Virus record (IMG/VR): IMGVR_UViG_3300042288_000287
Span: 1-20,080 of that record
Strand: one strand, 5' to 3'
Length of the DNA: 20,080 nucleotides
Source: a virus
The position numbers were made by a program, and so were the translations under genes. The notes beneath the pieces are model-generated. The model saw only the letters and a list, made by a program, of their open reading frames with translations, made no database searches and was not told where the DNA came from. Position 1 is the stretch's first letter; every line of letters starts with the position of its first letter. Positions 5,585 to 13,077 of the stretch are shown piece after piece.

Positions 5585-8107
5585 ATGTCATCTGAGCCGA
5601 ACGATCTGGACGAAGCCCAAGAAGACCTTGGTGAGATGTTTGAACTCCCTGAGGAGGTTTCGGACGTTGAAGACACCGAGGATGGTGGGGCGATTGTTCG
5701 CTTTGGCGAGGATGAGGAAGAGCCGTCGGGTGAAAGCGAGTTCTATGCGAACTTAGCGGAGAAGCTCCCTGAAGGCGTCATGGACGAGGTGGCTCAAGAC
5801 TTCTTGGGTCTGATTGCGAAGGACAAAGAGGCGCGTAAGAAGCGCGATGAGCAGTACGAAGAGGGAATCCGACGCACAGGACTTGGTGACGATGCACCGG
5901 GCGGCGCTCAGTTTCAGGGCGCAAGTCGGGTCGTCCATCCCATGCTCACTGAAGTCTGCGTGGACTTCTCTGCCCGAGCTATTAAGGAGCTTTTCCCGCC
6001 CGAAGGACCCGCCAAGGACCACATCGTAGGCGACGAAACTGCCGATAAGGTAGCCAAAGCCAAGCGCAAGACGCGGTATCTGAACTGGCAGATGACCCAG
6101 CAGATGCCGGAGTTCCGTGCAGAGTTGGAGCAGTTGCTCACTCAGGTTCCGCTCGGTGGCGCTCAGTATCTCAAGCTTTCTTACGATCCGAACAAGAAGC
6201 GACCGGTGCCCCTCTTTATCGGCATCGACGATGTGTACCTGCCCTATGCGGCAACGAACTTCTACAGCGCGGAGCGCAAGACGCACGTTCAGTACGTGAC
6301 GGAGATTGAGTATCTCCAGCGCGTGAAGTCGGAGATGTACCGGGATGTGGATCTCGCTCCGACGACGATGGAGCCGGATGTTTCGAAGGCTGAGAAAGCC
6401 AACAACAAGATCGAAGGCCGTGATGGCAGCGCGTATGACGTTGATGGTCTGCGCACGATCTTTGAGATTTACGCCATTGCTGACATCGAAGAGGAATATG
6501 GACTCGCGCCGTATATCTTCTCCATCGACAAAGTGACGGGCAAGGTCCTCGCGGTTTATCGCAACTGGGAAGAGGATGACGAGACGCTGCAAGAGATGCA
6601 GTGGATTGTGGAGTTCCCGTTCGTTCCGTGGCGTGGTGCGTATCCAATCGGCATCCCGCAGATGATCGGCGGTATCTCAGCAGCGGCGACGGGTGCATTA
6701 CGCGCTTTGCTCGACTCTGCACATATTGCGAACTTCCCCGGCATGTTGAAGCTCAAGGGCGGTCGTGAGGGCGGACAGTCCGAGCGTATTGATCCGACGG
6801 AAGTCAAAGAGATTGAGGGTGGTGCATTCTCGGATGACATTCGCAAGATTGCGATGCCGTTGCCGTTTAATCAGCCCTCCCCGGTTCTGTATCAGCTCCT
6901 AGGATTCTTGGTTGAGTCGGGTAAGGGCGTTGTTCGCACTACATTAGAGGACATTGCCGACAATCAGGGCAATATGCCGGTTGGCACGCAGTTGGCGCGT
7001 ATTGAGCAGGGCATGGTGGTGTTTAACGCCATTCACGCTCGCTTGCATGATGCGATGGGTCGCACGCTCAAAGTGTTGCACCGCATCAACGCGATGTATC
7101 TGGAGAACGACGAGGTTAAGGACGAGACGGGGCAGTTGCTCGTTCGCCGTTCTGACTTTGAAGGCCCGATGGATGTGGTGCCGGTTTCGGACCCGAACAT
7201 CTTCTCTGAGGCCCAGCGTTTTGCTCAGGTTCAGGCGCTTTCTCAGCGTGCGATGGCGCTCCCTCAGGTCTACAACATCCGCAAGGTTGAAGAGCGCATT
7301 CTTCAGCAGCTACGGGTTCCGAACGCCAAGGAACTGCTCGTTGCAGCTCCCGAGCCGAAGGAGATGAATGCGATCAATGAGAACGTCGCAGCGACGTTGG
7401 GTCGTCCGATTTCGGCATTCCCAGAGCAGGACCATCTTGCTCACTTGCAAGTGCATTTGGACTATTTGACCAGTCCCATTTTGGGATCTTCAATGCTGAT
7501 GGCTCCGACTTTTGTTCCGGGCATTTTGAATCACATCAAGGAGCACATTGCGCTGTGGTACGCGACTCATGTGTTTGAGGTTGCATCCAAAGCAGCGGGT
7601 CAAGACATCAGCGAGTTCCAGAAGATCCGAGACGTTGAGGTCAAGAAGAGCTTTGACCAGCTTCTGGCTGCGGCTTCTCAGAAGGTCGTTCCGGATGCGA
7701 CTCAGGCGTTTGGCGCTATTCCGCAGATCGTGCAGCAGGCCATGGGTATGTTGCAGCAGCTCTCGGGTATGAACGCGCCGCAAGACCCGCGTATGGCAGC
7801 TCAGATGGCCGAGACGCAGCGTAAAGCTCAGGCCGATCAAGCCTCGTTGCAAGTCAAGCAGGCCGAGTTGCAGCTTGAACAGGCGAAGGCCCAACAGGCA
7901 GCGGCAGAAACCGCGCAGCGTCAGTCGGATAACCTCAAGCGCGAGATGATCAAGCAAGATCGCCTTGACAACCGTCAGGCTGCGGAGCTTGAAGTTAAGA
8001 TGATAACGAACCGTGAAGACAACGATACGGCGAAGCAAATTGCCGCGATGGAAGCGATCACGGGCGAGAAGGTTGGTGTTTCAACAGGTACGGGTATCAA
8101 TCCTTAA
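5585..8107 (+). CDS. portal protein (P22-like)
   Basis: From ATG 5585 this is an 840-residue portal. I prefer this start over the in-frame ATG at 5573 because GGTGAG lies just upstream of it, while the 5573 ATG has no ribosome site. The acidic N-terminus (about 1-60) is followed by a body typical of large P22-type portals: 'GASRVVHPMLTEVCVDFSARAIKELFPPEGP', an Asp/Tyr-rich 'IGIDDVYLPYAATNFYSAERKTH', and a 'GIPQMIGGISAAATGALRALLDSAHIAN' helix. Residues about 730-820 form a long Gln/Ala/Lys-rich helix, probably a coiled coil like the P22 barrel. The portal forms the dodecameric DNA channel and docks terminase and connector. It is somewhat longer than the P22 portal (about 725 residues). Confidence 0.92.
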   Translation: MSSEPNDLDEAQEDLGEMFELPEEVSDVEDTEDGGAIVRFGEDEEEPSGESEFYANLAEKLPEGVMDEVAQDFLGLIAKDKEARKKRDEQYEEGIRRTGLGDDAPGGAQFQGASRVVHPMLTEVCVDFSARAIKELFPPEGPAKDHIVGDETADKVAKAKRKTRYLNWQMTQQMPEFRAELEQLLTQVPLGGAQYLKLSYDPNKKRPVPLFIGIDDVYLPYAATNFYSAERKTHVQYVTEIEYLQRVKSEMYRDVDLAPTTMEPDVSKAEKANNKIEGRDGSAYDVDGLRTIFEIYAIADIEEEYGLAPYIFSIDKVTGKVLAVYRNWEEDDETLQEMQWIVEFPFVPWRGAYPIGIPQMIGGISAAATGALRALLDSAHIANFPGMLKLKGGREGGQSERIDPTEVKEIEGGAFSDDIRKIAMPLPFNQPSPVLYQLLGFLVESGKGVVRTTLEDIADNQGNMPVGTQLARIEQGMVVFNAIHARLHDAMGRTLKVLHRINAMYLENDEVKDETGQLLVRRSDFEGPMDVVPVSDPNIFSEAQRFAQVQALSQRAMALPQVYNIRKVEERILQQLRVPNAKELLVAAPEPKEMNAINENVAATLGRPISAFPEQDHLAHLQVHLDYLTSPILGSSMLMAPTFVPGILNHIKEHIALWYATHVFEVASKAAGQDISEFQKIRDVEVKKSFDQLLAAASQKVVPDATQAFGAIPQIVQQAMGMLQQLSGMNAPQDPRMAAQMAETQRKAQADQASLQVKQAELQLEQAKAQQAAAETAQRQSDNLKREMIKQDRLDNRQAAELEVKMITNREDNDTAKQIAAMEAITGEKVGVSTGTGINP

Positions 8108-8119
8108 ACGGGGTGAGTT

Positions 8120-8290
8120 ATGGAAAAGCAATTCATCAAGCAGCACAAGTTGCTCGCGATGGGCGTGAAATTGGACGGTCAGAAGATGCCTTCTGGCGGA
8201 AAGATGGGAGCCGATACTGGCTCAAAGGGTGTTAAGGGCGACCCTAAGGCAACGCCTGCAATGATCTCAAAGGGTAAACAAAACGCATGA
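8120..8290 (+). CDS. small lysine/glycine-rich protein
   Basis: A 56-residue ORF starts at ATG 8120 with GGGGTGAG just upstream. It begins MEKQFIKQHKLLAMG and continues as a flexible Gly/Lys-rich chain ending KGKQNA. Its stop overlaps the next start (ATGA at 8287-8290), a classic coupled junction, which together with the ribosome site supports a real gene despite its size. No family is recognised. Confidence 0.7.
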   Translation: MEKQFIKQHKLLAMGVKLDGQKMPSGGKMGADTGSKGVKGDPKATPAMISKGKQNA

Positions 8291-8484
8291 TTGAACGCAT
8301 CATTGACGAATTGGAGTTGGCCAAGGCTCGCGTTGCACACGACGCGATGAAGCGGCAACTGGAAGGTAAGGATGCTTCGTTTGAATATGGCAAGGCAGTG
8401 GGCACTTACGCCGGGTTGCAGGCCGCATTAACTTATATTGATCGTCTTCTCAAAGCCGACGAAGAAGACGGAGAGGAGTTCTAA
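8287..8484 (+). CDS. small helical hypothetical protein
   Basis: This 65-residue protein has alternating hydrophobic and charged residues throughout (MIERIIDELELAKARVAHDAM..., then 'YGKAVGTYAGLQAALTYIDRLLKADEEDGEEF'). It is predicted almost entirely alpha-helical with an acidic tail. It is coupled to the preceding ORF by an ATGA overlap and abuts the next gene directly (stop 8482-8484, next ATG 8485). The function is unknown; small helical proteins here are often head-assembly accessories, but that is inference. Confidence 0.8.
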   Translation: MIERIIDELELAKARVAHDAMKRQLEGKDASFEYGKAVGTYAGLQAALTYIDRLLKADEEDGEEF

Positions 8485-8883
8485 ATGTCAGCATTGGAAG
8501 AGGCTTTCCCTAGTGTAGAGCCGGGTTTGATTCCGTTTGGTTCGCGAGTCCTCGTGCAGATTCGCTCAGCAAAAAAGACTTCTGCTGGTGGCATTATTTT
8601 GCACACCGAAACTCGTGAGACTGAGATCTGGAATACCCAGATCGCAAAAGTTGTAAAGCTTGGGCCGTTGGCTTTCAAGAATCGCAACACGATGGAATCT
8701 TGGCCGGAAGGTAATTGGTGCAAGGACGGCGAGTTCGTCCGTGTACCGAAGTACGGCGGTGATCGTTGGAAGGTGCCGTTTGGCAAAGACGGGGAAGAAG
8801 AAGCCCTGTTTGTAATCTTTAACGATCTCGACATCGTGGGTGGTGTAGTGGGTGACCCGCTTGCCATCAAAGCGTTTATTTGA
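8485..8883 (+). CDS. GroES-like co-chaperonin (Cpn10 fold)
   Basis: This is a 132-residue protein whose pattern follows GroES. 'GSRVLVQIRS' (19-28) matches the first strand. 'KKTSAGGIIL' (30-39) matches the GroEL-binding mobile loop, including the hydrophobic tripeptide (IIL, 37-39). 'AKVVKLG' (54-60) matches the 'GEVLAVG' strand, 'DGEFVRVPKYGGDRW' (81-95) the dome region, and 'ALFVIFNDLDIVGGV' (107-121) the 'EVLIMSESDILAIV' end. A role as a phage co-chaperonin acting with host GroEL, as T4 gp31 does, is inferred from fold and from its place beside scaffold and capsid genes. It is longer than bacterial GroES (about 97 residues) because of extra residues at the N-terminus and between strands. 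Confidence 0.82.
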   Translation: MSALEEAFPSVEPGLIPFGSRVLVQIRSAKKTSAGGIILHTETRETEIWNTQIAKVVKLGPLAFKNRNTMESWPEGNWCKDGEFVRVPKYGGDRWKVPFGKDGEEEALFVIFNDLDIVGGVVGDPLAIKAFI

Positions 8884-8893
8884 GGGCTAAATC

Positions 8894-9907
8894 ATGGCTA
8901 AAGATAACGTGTTATCGGAAGACGATGACAAGGGAGTGGAAGAATATGTGGCAGTTGAAACTCCTGTGGATCAACCTGAAGTGGAAGGTGAAGAGCCTTC
9001 TGGGCAAGTTGCGCAAGGATCAGATGATAGTGACGCCGACTCCGACGACGACTATCAAGAAGACGCCCGACTCTCCGAAGAAGAGTCCGAAGAAGATGAA
9101 GGCAAAGGTTCGAAAAGGCAGCTAACGCCTGACGAGAAGCGTGCTCAGCGTCAGAACCGCAAGTTCCGAAGGCGAGCTGCTATTGAGCACAAAGAGCGCG
9201 AGCTGGCGTTCCTGCGTGCGGAGAATGAGGAGTTCAAGCGCCGCTTATCAAGCGTCGAAAAGCAGACCTCCCAGTTCAATATCAGTGCGGTTGACCAGAA
9301 GCTGAACGAGGCCATTAACGAAGCCCAGTTGGCTGAGCGCATCATGGCGAAGGCCATTGAGCAGGGTCAGGGCGAAGATGTCACCAAGGCACTTCAGATC
9401 CGTGATCAGGCTTTAGAGCGTGCGCGTCAACTGAAGGCGGTCAAGGAAGAGGCTGAGAAGCCCCGCCAACCGGCTAAGCCCCAGAAAGATCCCCGCGTGG
9501 CTGCGTATGCCCAAGAGTGGGTTCAGGCCAACAACTGGTACGACCCGTCCGGCAAGGATGAGGATTCGGCCATTGTGAAGGTCATCGACCAGCGTCTTGC
9601 CGCTGAGGGCTTTAACCCGGCTTCGGAAGATTACTGGATTGAGCTGGATAACCGCGTAGCAAAGCGTCTACCGCACCGATATGCAGAGGATACCCCGATG
9701 GAAAAAGCCAAACCGGCTGCGAAACGGGGCGGTCCCCCGGTGGGTGGTAAGCGCGAATATGCCGCGCCGTCTACCCGAAAAGAGGTTTATATCAGCCCTG
9801 AGCGCAAGCAGGCGCTCATAGATGCAGGCGTCTGGGATAACCCAGAGTTGCGTCAACGCTACATAAAGCGTTATGCTGAATATGATCGTAATTCTTCTTC
9901 TCGCTAA
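8894..9907 (+). CDS. putative capsid scaffolding protein
   Basis: This is a 337-residue protein with the composition of a scaffold. Residues 1-75 are strongly acidic (Asp/Glu/Ser runs) and probably disordered. Residues about 76-195 are highly charged helix suited to coiled coils ('EKRAQRQNRKFRRRAAIEHKERELAFLRAENEEFKRRL', then Gln/Ala/Glu-rich). A 'DPRVAAYAQEWVQANNWYDPSGKDEDSAIVKVID' block (about 203-236) precedes a basic C-terminus ending in a helical 'PELRQRYIKRYAEYDR'. A basic C-terminal helix that binds coat protein is typical of P22-type scaffolds. Its place between portal and capsid genes agrees. Identification rests on composition and order, not on a named motif. Confidence 0.75.
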   Translation: MAKDNVLSEDDDKGVEEYVAVETPVDQPEVEGEEPSGQVAQGSDDSDADSDDDYQEDARLSEEESEEDEGKGSKRQLTPDEKRAQRQNRKFRRRAAIEHKERELAFLRAENEEFKRRLSSVEKQTSQFNISAVDQKLNEAINEAQLAERIMAKAIEQGQGEDVTKALQIRDQALERARQLKAVKEEAEKPRQPAKPQKDPRVAAYAQEWVQANNWYDPSGKDEDSAIVKVIDQRLAAEGFNPASEDYWIELDNRVAKRLPHRYAEDTPMEKAKPAAKRGGPPVGGKREYAAPSTRKEVYISPERKQALIDAGVWDNPELRQRYIKRYAEYDRNSSSR

Positions 9908-9925
9908 AAAAGGGAGCGAGTTATC

Positions 9926-10462
9926 ATGAGCGATGAAAGACTGAAGAAAGTTCTTGGCGAAGGGCGGGAAAATCGGCTTGCGTATGATCGCGCAGCAACT
10001 GAGAACCGAGAGTTGTCAGACGATGCCCGAGTTGAGATGTTTCGACAGCAGTTTATTCAGGCCGCGTTGCCTGATCTGCCAAAGATTCCGGGTTACCACA
10101 CTTGCTGGTTGACCACCACAAATCCGAGAGATTCGATTCAGGCTCGCATTCGGCTGGGTTATGAGCCGATTAAACCCGAAGAGGTTCCCGGTTGGGAATA
10201 CTGTTCGATTAAGACTGGCGAATGGACAGGTTTTGTTGGGGTTAACGAGATGCTTGCGTTCAAGCTTCCTCTTTCGCTGTACAAAAAGTACATGCAGGCG
10301 GTGCACTTCGATGCCCCCAATGAGGAAGAAGAACGGCTGGTCGGCACGAATGAGCGTATGCGTGAGCAGGCTGAACGTGCTGGTTCAAGAGTGGACGAAG
10401 GTGATGGCATGTCGGCAATACGGGATTCCGCTAAGGTACGCGCACCAATAGAGTGGGCGTAA
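9926..10462 (+). CDS. conserved phage head-region protein of unknown function
   Basis: This is a 178-residue protein with GGGAG upstream of ATG 9926. The conserved-looking core 'LPDLPKIPGYHTCWLTTTNPRDSIQARIRLGYEPIKPEEVPGWEYCSIKTGEWTGFVGVNEMLAFKLPLSLYKKYMQ' (about residues 49-125) is a pattern I recall in many environmental phages, always just before the capsid gene. The N- and C-terminal parts are charged helices. No catalytic motif is visible. A structural or assembly function in the head is likely from context only. Confidence 0.8.
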   Translation: MSDERLKKVLGEGRENRLAYDRAATENRELSDDARVEMFRQQFIQAALPDLPKIPGYHTCWLTTTNPRDSIQARIRLGYEPIKPEEVPGWEYCSIKTGEWTGFVGVNEMLAFKLPLSLYKKYMQAVHFDAPNEEEERLVGTNERMREQAERAGSRVDEGDGMSAIRDSAKVRAPIEWA

Positions 10463-10474
10463 TTAGTAATTACG
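10458..10474. promoter_or_regulatory. near-perfect palindrome upstream of capsid genes
   Basis: CGTAATTA at 10458-10465 and TAATTACG at 10467-10474 are exact reverse complements around a single G, followed by TTTT at 10475-10478. It overlaps the stop of the preceding gene and precedes the 186-residue structural gene. It could be an operator-like site for a dimeric protein, or a weak hairpin terminator (CGTAA stem). Confidence 0.4.
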
Positions 10475-10493
10475 TTTTGTGAGGATTTAAATT

Positions 10494-11054
10494 ATGCCTT
10501 CGACCAGTGCAGCTTTTGGCCTGCGTCCGGCTTTTCATCCGTCGGGAGTTGTTCGTCCCGTCGCGATGACTATTGAGTCGGGCTACAACGCCAACATTCT
10601 CCAGTTCCAGCCAGTCCTGATTAGTGCCACGGGCAACATTCAGGCTGCTGGTGCCAGTACCCCGTTCGTGGGTTCGTTCATGGGTGTCGAGTTCACCGAT
10701 ACCGATGGTCGCCGCCGCGTTAGCAACAAGTGGACCGCTGGCACTTCTGCCACGGACATCATTGCTTATGTGACGACCGATCCGGCTATCGTCTACGAGA
10801 TCCAATCGGATGCGACCTTGACGATTGCGGATATTGGTTCCCAGATGGACTTTGACAGTGTGACCGCTGGTAGCACGACGACTGGCCTCTCTGCGGCTAT
10901 GTTGGACGTTGCTTCCAAGACCACTTCGGGAAGCGCTCTTTGCCGTGTTGTTAACCTCCAGCCGGATGTCAACAACAACTGGGAAGACGCTTATGTCGTT
11001 GTTCAAGTCCAGATCAGCGAGCACCAGTTTGTCGCTGACCGCGTAGCCATTTAA
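10494..11054 (+). CDS. putative capsid decoration / head structural protein
   Basis: This 186-residue, Ser/Thr/Ala-rich protein starts at ATG 10494 after a GAGGA ribosome site. It has an N-terminal 'FGLRPAFHPSGVVRP' followed by mostly beta-type sequence (repeated T-x-T-x and hydrophobic alternation) and ends 'DAYVVVQVQISEHQFVADRVAI'. It lies directly before the major capsid gene, 13 bases apart. The 'GLRP..HPSG' opening is one I associate with small head proteins in environmental phages, and a capsid-stabilising role is inferred. A vertex or fibre protein is the alternative. Confidence 0.65.
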   Translation: MPSTSAAFGLRPAFHPSGVVRPVAMTIESGYNANILQFQPVLISATGNIQAAGASTPFVGSFMGVEFTDTDGRRRVSNKWTAGTSATDIIAYVTTDPAIVYEIQSDATLTIADIGSQMDFDSVTAGSTTTGLSAAMLDVASKTTSGSALCRVVNLQPDVNNNWEDAYVVVQVQISEHQFVADRVAI

Positions 11055-11067
11055 GGAGGACTAGAAC

Positions 11068-11982
11068 ATGGCAGTCCCAATGCGTAGTACTGACTTTCGT
11101 TCCATCGTCGAGCCTATTCTTAACGAGGCTTTCGATGGCGTTTATGACCAGCGTGCTGACGAGTGGAAGCAAGTCTTCGTCCAGCAGCAGGGCATTCCCC
11201 GCAACTACCACGAAGAGCCGGTTCTGTACGGATTCGGCGCTGCTCCGGAACTTCCGGACGGCACCGCTGTCACGTATGACGCTGGCGGCGTGCTCTTCTT
11301 GCAGCGTTACGTCTACAAGGTCTACGGCCTTGCGTTCGCGCTCACGAAGGTGCTCGTGGAAGATGGTGACCACATCCGTATCGGCCAGACCTATGCCAAG
11401 CACTTGGCGCAGTCGCTGATCGAAACGAAGGAAACCCTCTGCGCTAACGTGTTGAACCGCGCCTTCACGCCCGGCTTCAACGGTGGCGACGGCGTGACGC
11501 TGGTGAATACGGCTCACCCGATTGCTCAGGGTACGTTCAGCAACCAGCTGACGACTCCGGCAAACCTGTCGCAGACCTCACTTGAGCAGATCCTCATTCA
11601 GATCCGCAACGCTGTTGACAACAACGGCAAGCGCATCCGTTTGAACCCGGAGAAGCTCGTTGTGTCGCCGTCGAACGTGTTCCAAGCGGAAGTGCTCCTC
11701 AAGAGCGTTCTCCGTACCGGCACGGCTGACAACGACATCAACCCGGTGAAGTCGATGGGCCTCCTCGCTGGCGGTCAGGCTAACCTGTCGCGTTTGACTT
11801 CAACCACTGCCTGGTGGGTGAAGACGGATGCTCCGGAAGGCTTGAAGTTGATGATGCGTCGCGGTCTTGAGAAGTCTATGGAAGGCGACTTCGAGACTGA
11901 TTCAACTCGCTTTAAATCGACAGAGCGTTACGCAGTTGGGTTCACGGACCCGCGCACTGTGTACGGCACGGCTGGCGTTTAA
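11068..11982 (+). CDS. major capsid protein
   Basis: This is a 304-residue protein with the strongest ribosome site in the window (AAGGAGGA at 11053-11060, 7 bases before ATG), fitting very high expression. Recognisable features are the N-terminal 'STDFRSIVEPILNEAFDGVYDQRADEW', the 'DAGGVLFLQRYVYKVYGLAFALTKVLVEDGDH' segment, the 'VTLVNTAHPI' turn (about 145-154) common to HK97-fold capsid proteins, and a C-terminal 'WWVKTDAPEGLKLMMRRGLEKSMEGDFETDS' to 'ERYAVGFTDPRTVYGTAGV'. It would self-assemble on the scaffold into the prohead shell. No N-terminal cleaved delta domain is evident, consistent with a separate scaffold gene. Confidence 0.9.
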   Translation: MAVPMRSTDFRSIVEPILNEAFDGVYDQRADEWKQVFVQQQGIPRNYHEEPVLYGFGAAPELPDGTAVTYDAGGVLFLQRYVYKVYGLAFALTKVLVEDGDHIRIGQTYAKHLAQSLIETKETLCANVLNRAFTPGFNGGDGVTLVNTAHPIAQGTFSNQLTTPANLSQTSLEQILIQIRNAVDNNGKRIRLNPEKLVVSPSNVFQAEVLLKSVLRTGTADNDINPVKSMGLLAGGQANLSRLTSTTAWWVKTDAPEGLKLMMRRGLEKSMEGDFETDSTRFKSTERYAVGFTDPRTVYGTAGV

Positions 11983-11984
11983 GT

Positions 11985-12007
11985 CCTTGATTTGTAAGGG
12001 ATTTTTT
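11985..12007 (+). terminator. weak terminator after capsid gene
   Basis: A short CCTT/AAGG stem (11985-11988 with 11996-11999, 7-base loop) is followed after two bases by six T residues (12002-12007). The stem is too short to be efficient, so it would give attenuation and leave much read-through into the endonuclease region. GATTTGT near 11989 can alternatively pair with ACAAATC at 12014-12020. Confidence 0.35.
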
Positions 12008-12010
12008 CTC

Positions 12011-12040
12011 TAGACAAATCCTTGCCCGGCTCTGTATGAT
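12011..12040 (+). promoter_or_regulatory. sigma70-like promoter for homing endonuclease
   Basis: A -35 of TAGACA (12011-12016, 5 of 6 consensus) and a -10 of TATGAT (12035-12040, 5 of 6) are separated by 18 bases. Transcription would start near 12047, about 23 bases before the endonuclease ATG. The left arm of the hairpin at 12021-12087 lies inside the spacer, so a transcript from this promoter would lack it. Confidence 0.6.
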
Positions 12041-12087
12041 GGTTGCCTACTTTGAAACAGGTAATCATTATGCAGCAGCCGGGCAAG
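12021..12087 (+). promoter_or_regulatory. inverted repeat enclosing endonuclease ribosome site and start codon
   Basis: CTTGCCCGGCT (12021-12031) and AGCCGGGCAAG (12077-12087) are an exact 11-bp inverted repeat. The 45-base loop contains the AGGT ribosome site (12059-12062) and the ATG (12070), and the right arm covers codons 3-6. On read-through RNA from the capsid gene the stem would sit in the ribosome footprint. After a two-base mismatch, three more A-T pairs can form outside the stem. Confidence 0.6.
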
Positions 12088-13008
12088 TTTTATGTGTATG
12101 TTTATCTTGATCCCCGTCCGGGGAAAGGGCTTCAGCCCATCTACGTCGGCAAAGGCACCGTAGATTTAGACCGCGCCAGTTATCACTGGGAACGTCGGTG
12201 CGTTAATCCTTTTTTGCAGAGCGTGCTGGATAAAATCCGGGTGGCCGGTCTTGTTCCGCAGATCACTATTGCCGCGTACATGGAGGACGAAGAAGATGCG
12301 TTCGCTATGGAGCGCGACTTAATTGCCCAATACGGGCGGCGAGATTTGCGTACTGGGTCTCTTTGCAATTTAACCGAAGGTGGCCAAGGCACTGCTGGCC
12401 TAAAGTACAGCGAAGAAAGGCTACGTAAAAAGCGCGAGCAATGCTCTACTCCAGAATGGAAAGCTTTAATGTCAAAGCTAGCCTCAGAAAACTGGACATC
12501 TACTGAGTACAGAGAAAAAACTCTTAATGCCAGAAGAGTCTATGAACAAGACCCCGCCTACCGCGCTCGTCTCCGCGAAGCCATCCTGAAGAGCCGCACC
12601 GAGCAAGTTCGCAACAAGATCAGCGTAGCCATGCGCACCAACTGGGAGTCCGAGGAGTACCGGACTAAGCAGGCAACGTCACGAGCAGAAGCGCACGCAC
12701 GACCTGAGGAGAAAGTCCGTAAGAGCAAAGCCTCGAAAAAGGTGTGGACAGAGCATGGCGATAAGATTAGATTAGCGATTAAGACCGCGAAATCGACTCC
12801 GGAGCGAAAGGCCGAGGCTTCTAGAAAGTCAAGGCAGTATTACGAGAGTGAAGAAGCTCGTAAGAAAGCAGGGGAGTATTCGAAGGCGTACAACACGCCA
12901 GAGGTTCGCGCAGCGAAGGCAGAATTGTTGAAGCAGCGTTGGGCCGACCCCGAGTTCAGAGCAAAGATGCTGGCAAACCGGAAACCCAAGGCTGCAAAGG
13001 GTGTTTAG
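12070..13008 (+). CDS. free-standing GIY-YIG homing endonuclease
   Basis: This is a 312-residue protein from ATG 12070, preferred over an upstream TTG at 12043 because AGGT lies 7 bases before it. The N-terminal nuclease has 'YVYVYLDP' (8-15) and 'PIYVGKG' (23-29) as GIY/YIG elements, then R35 and H39, the metal-binding glutamate in 'MERDLIAQYG' (E81) and the closing 'LCNLTEGGQGTAG' (99-110). From about residue 115 to the end is a chain of degenerate helical repeats of the type W/Y-x-x-[SDT]-x-E-[YF]-R (NWTSTEYR, NWESEEYR, YYESEEAR, RWADPEFR), probably the DNA-recognition part. Such enzymes cut a target in related genomes and are copied in by repair. It sits between the capsid gene and the next structural gene. 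Confidence 0.9.
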   Translation: MQQPGKFYVYVYLDPRPGKGLQPIYVGKGTVDLDRASYHWERRCVNPFLQSVLDKIRVAGLVPQITIAAYMEDEEDAFAMERDLIAQYGRRDLRTGSLCNLTEGGQGTAGLKYSEERLRKKREQCSTPEWKALMSKLASENWTSTEYREKTLNARRVYEQDPAYRARLREAILKSRTEQVRNKISVAMRTNWESEEYRTKQATSRAEAHARPEEKVRKSKASKKVWTEHGDKIRLAIKTAKSTPERKAEASRKSRQYYESEEARKKAGEYSKAYNTPEVRAAKAELLKQRWADPEFRAKMLANRKPKAAKGV

Positions 13009-13023
13009 TTCTAGGTGTAACCA

Positions 13024-13077
13024 GCTCATCTGACCGGCCTAGCGGACGATGCACAGACAGATGAGCGACTCGTGCAT
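13024..13077 (+). promoter_or_regulatory. pseudoknot-like stem pair upstream of a ribosome site
   Basis: GCTCATCTG (13024-13032) pairs exactly with CAGATGAGC (13058-13066), and ATGCAC (13049-13054) pairs exactly with GTGCAT (13072-13077). The order a-b-a'-b' is that of an H-type pseudoknot, or of two mutually exclusive stems. The last arm touches the GAGGA ribosome site (13078-13082) of the gene at 13090. Confidence 0.45.

Noticed and set aside
4833-5591. 252-codon minus-strand open frame covering the terL-portal interval
   Set aside because: The plus-strand gene at 4872 has a ribosome site, an overlapping start and motifs shared with other genes in the region; the antisense frame has none.
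10470-11517. Two long minus-strand open frames (184 and 167 codons)
   Set aside because: Antisense to the decoration-type and capsid genes. They result from the codon bias of those genes.
12043-12069. TTG 12043 as endonuclease start
   Set aside because: It would add nine residues without a ribosome site. ATG 12070 has AGGT at 7 bases and directly precedes the nuclease domain.
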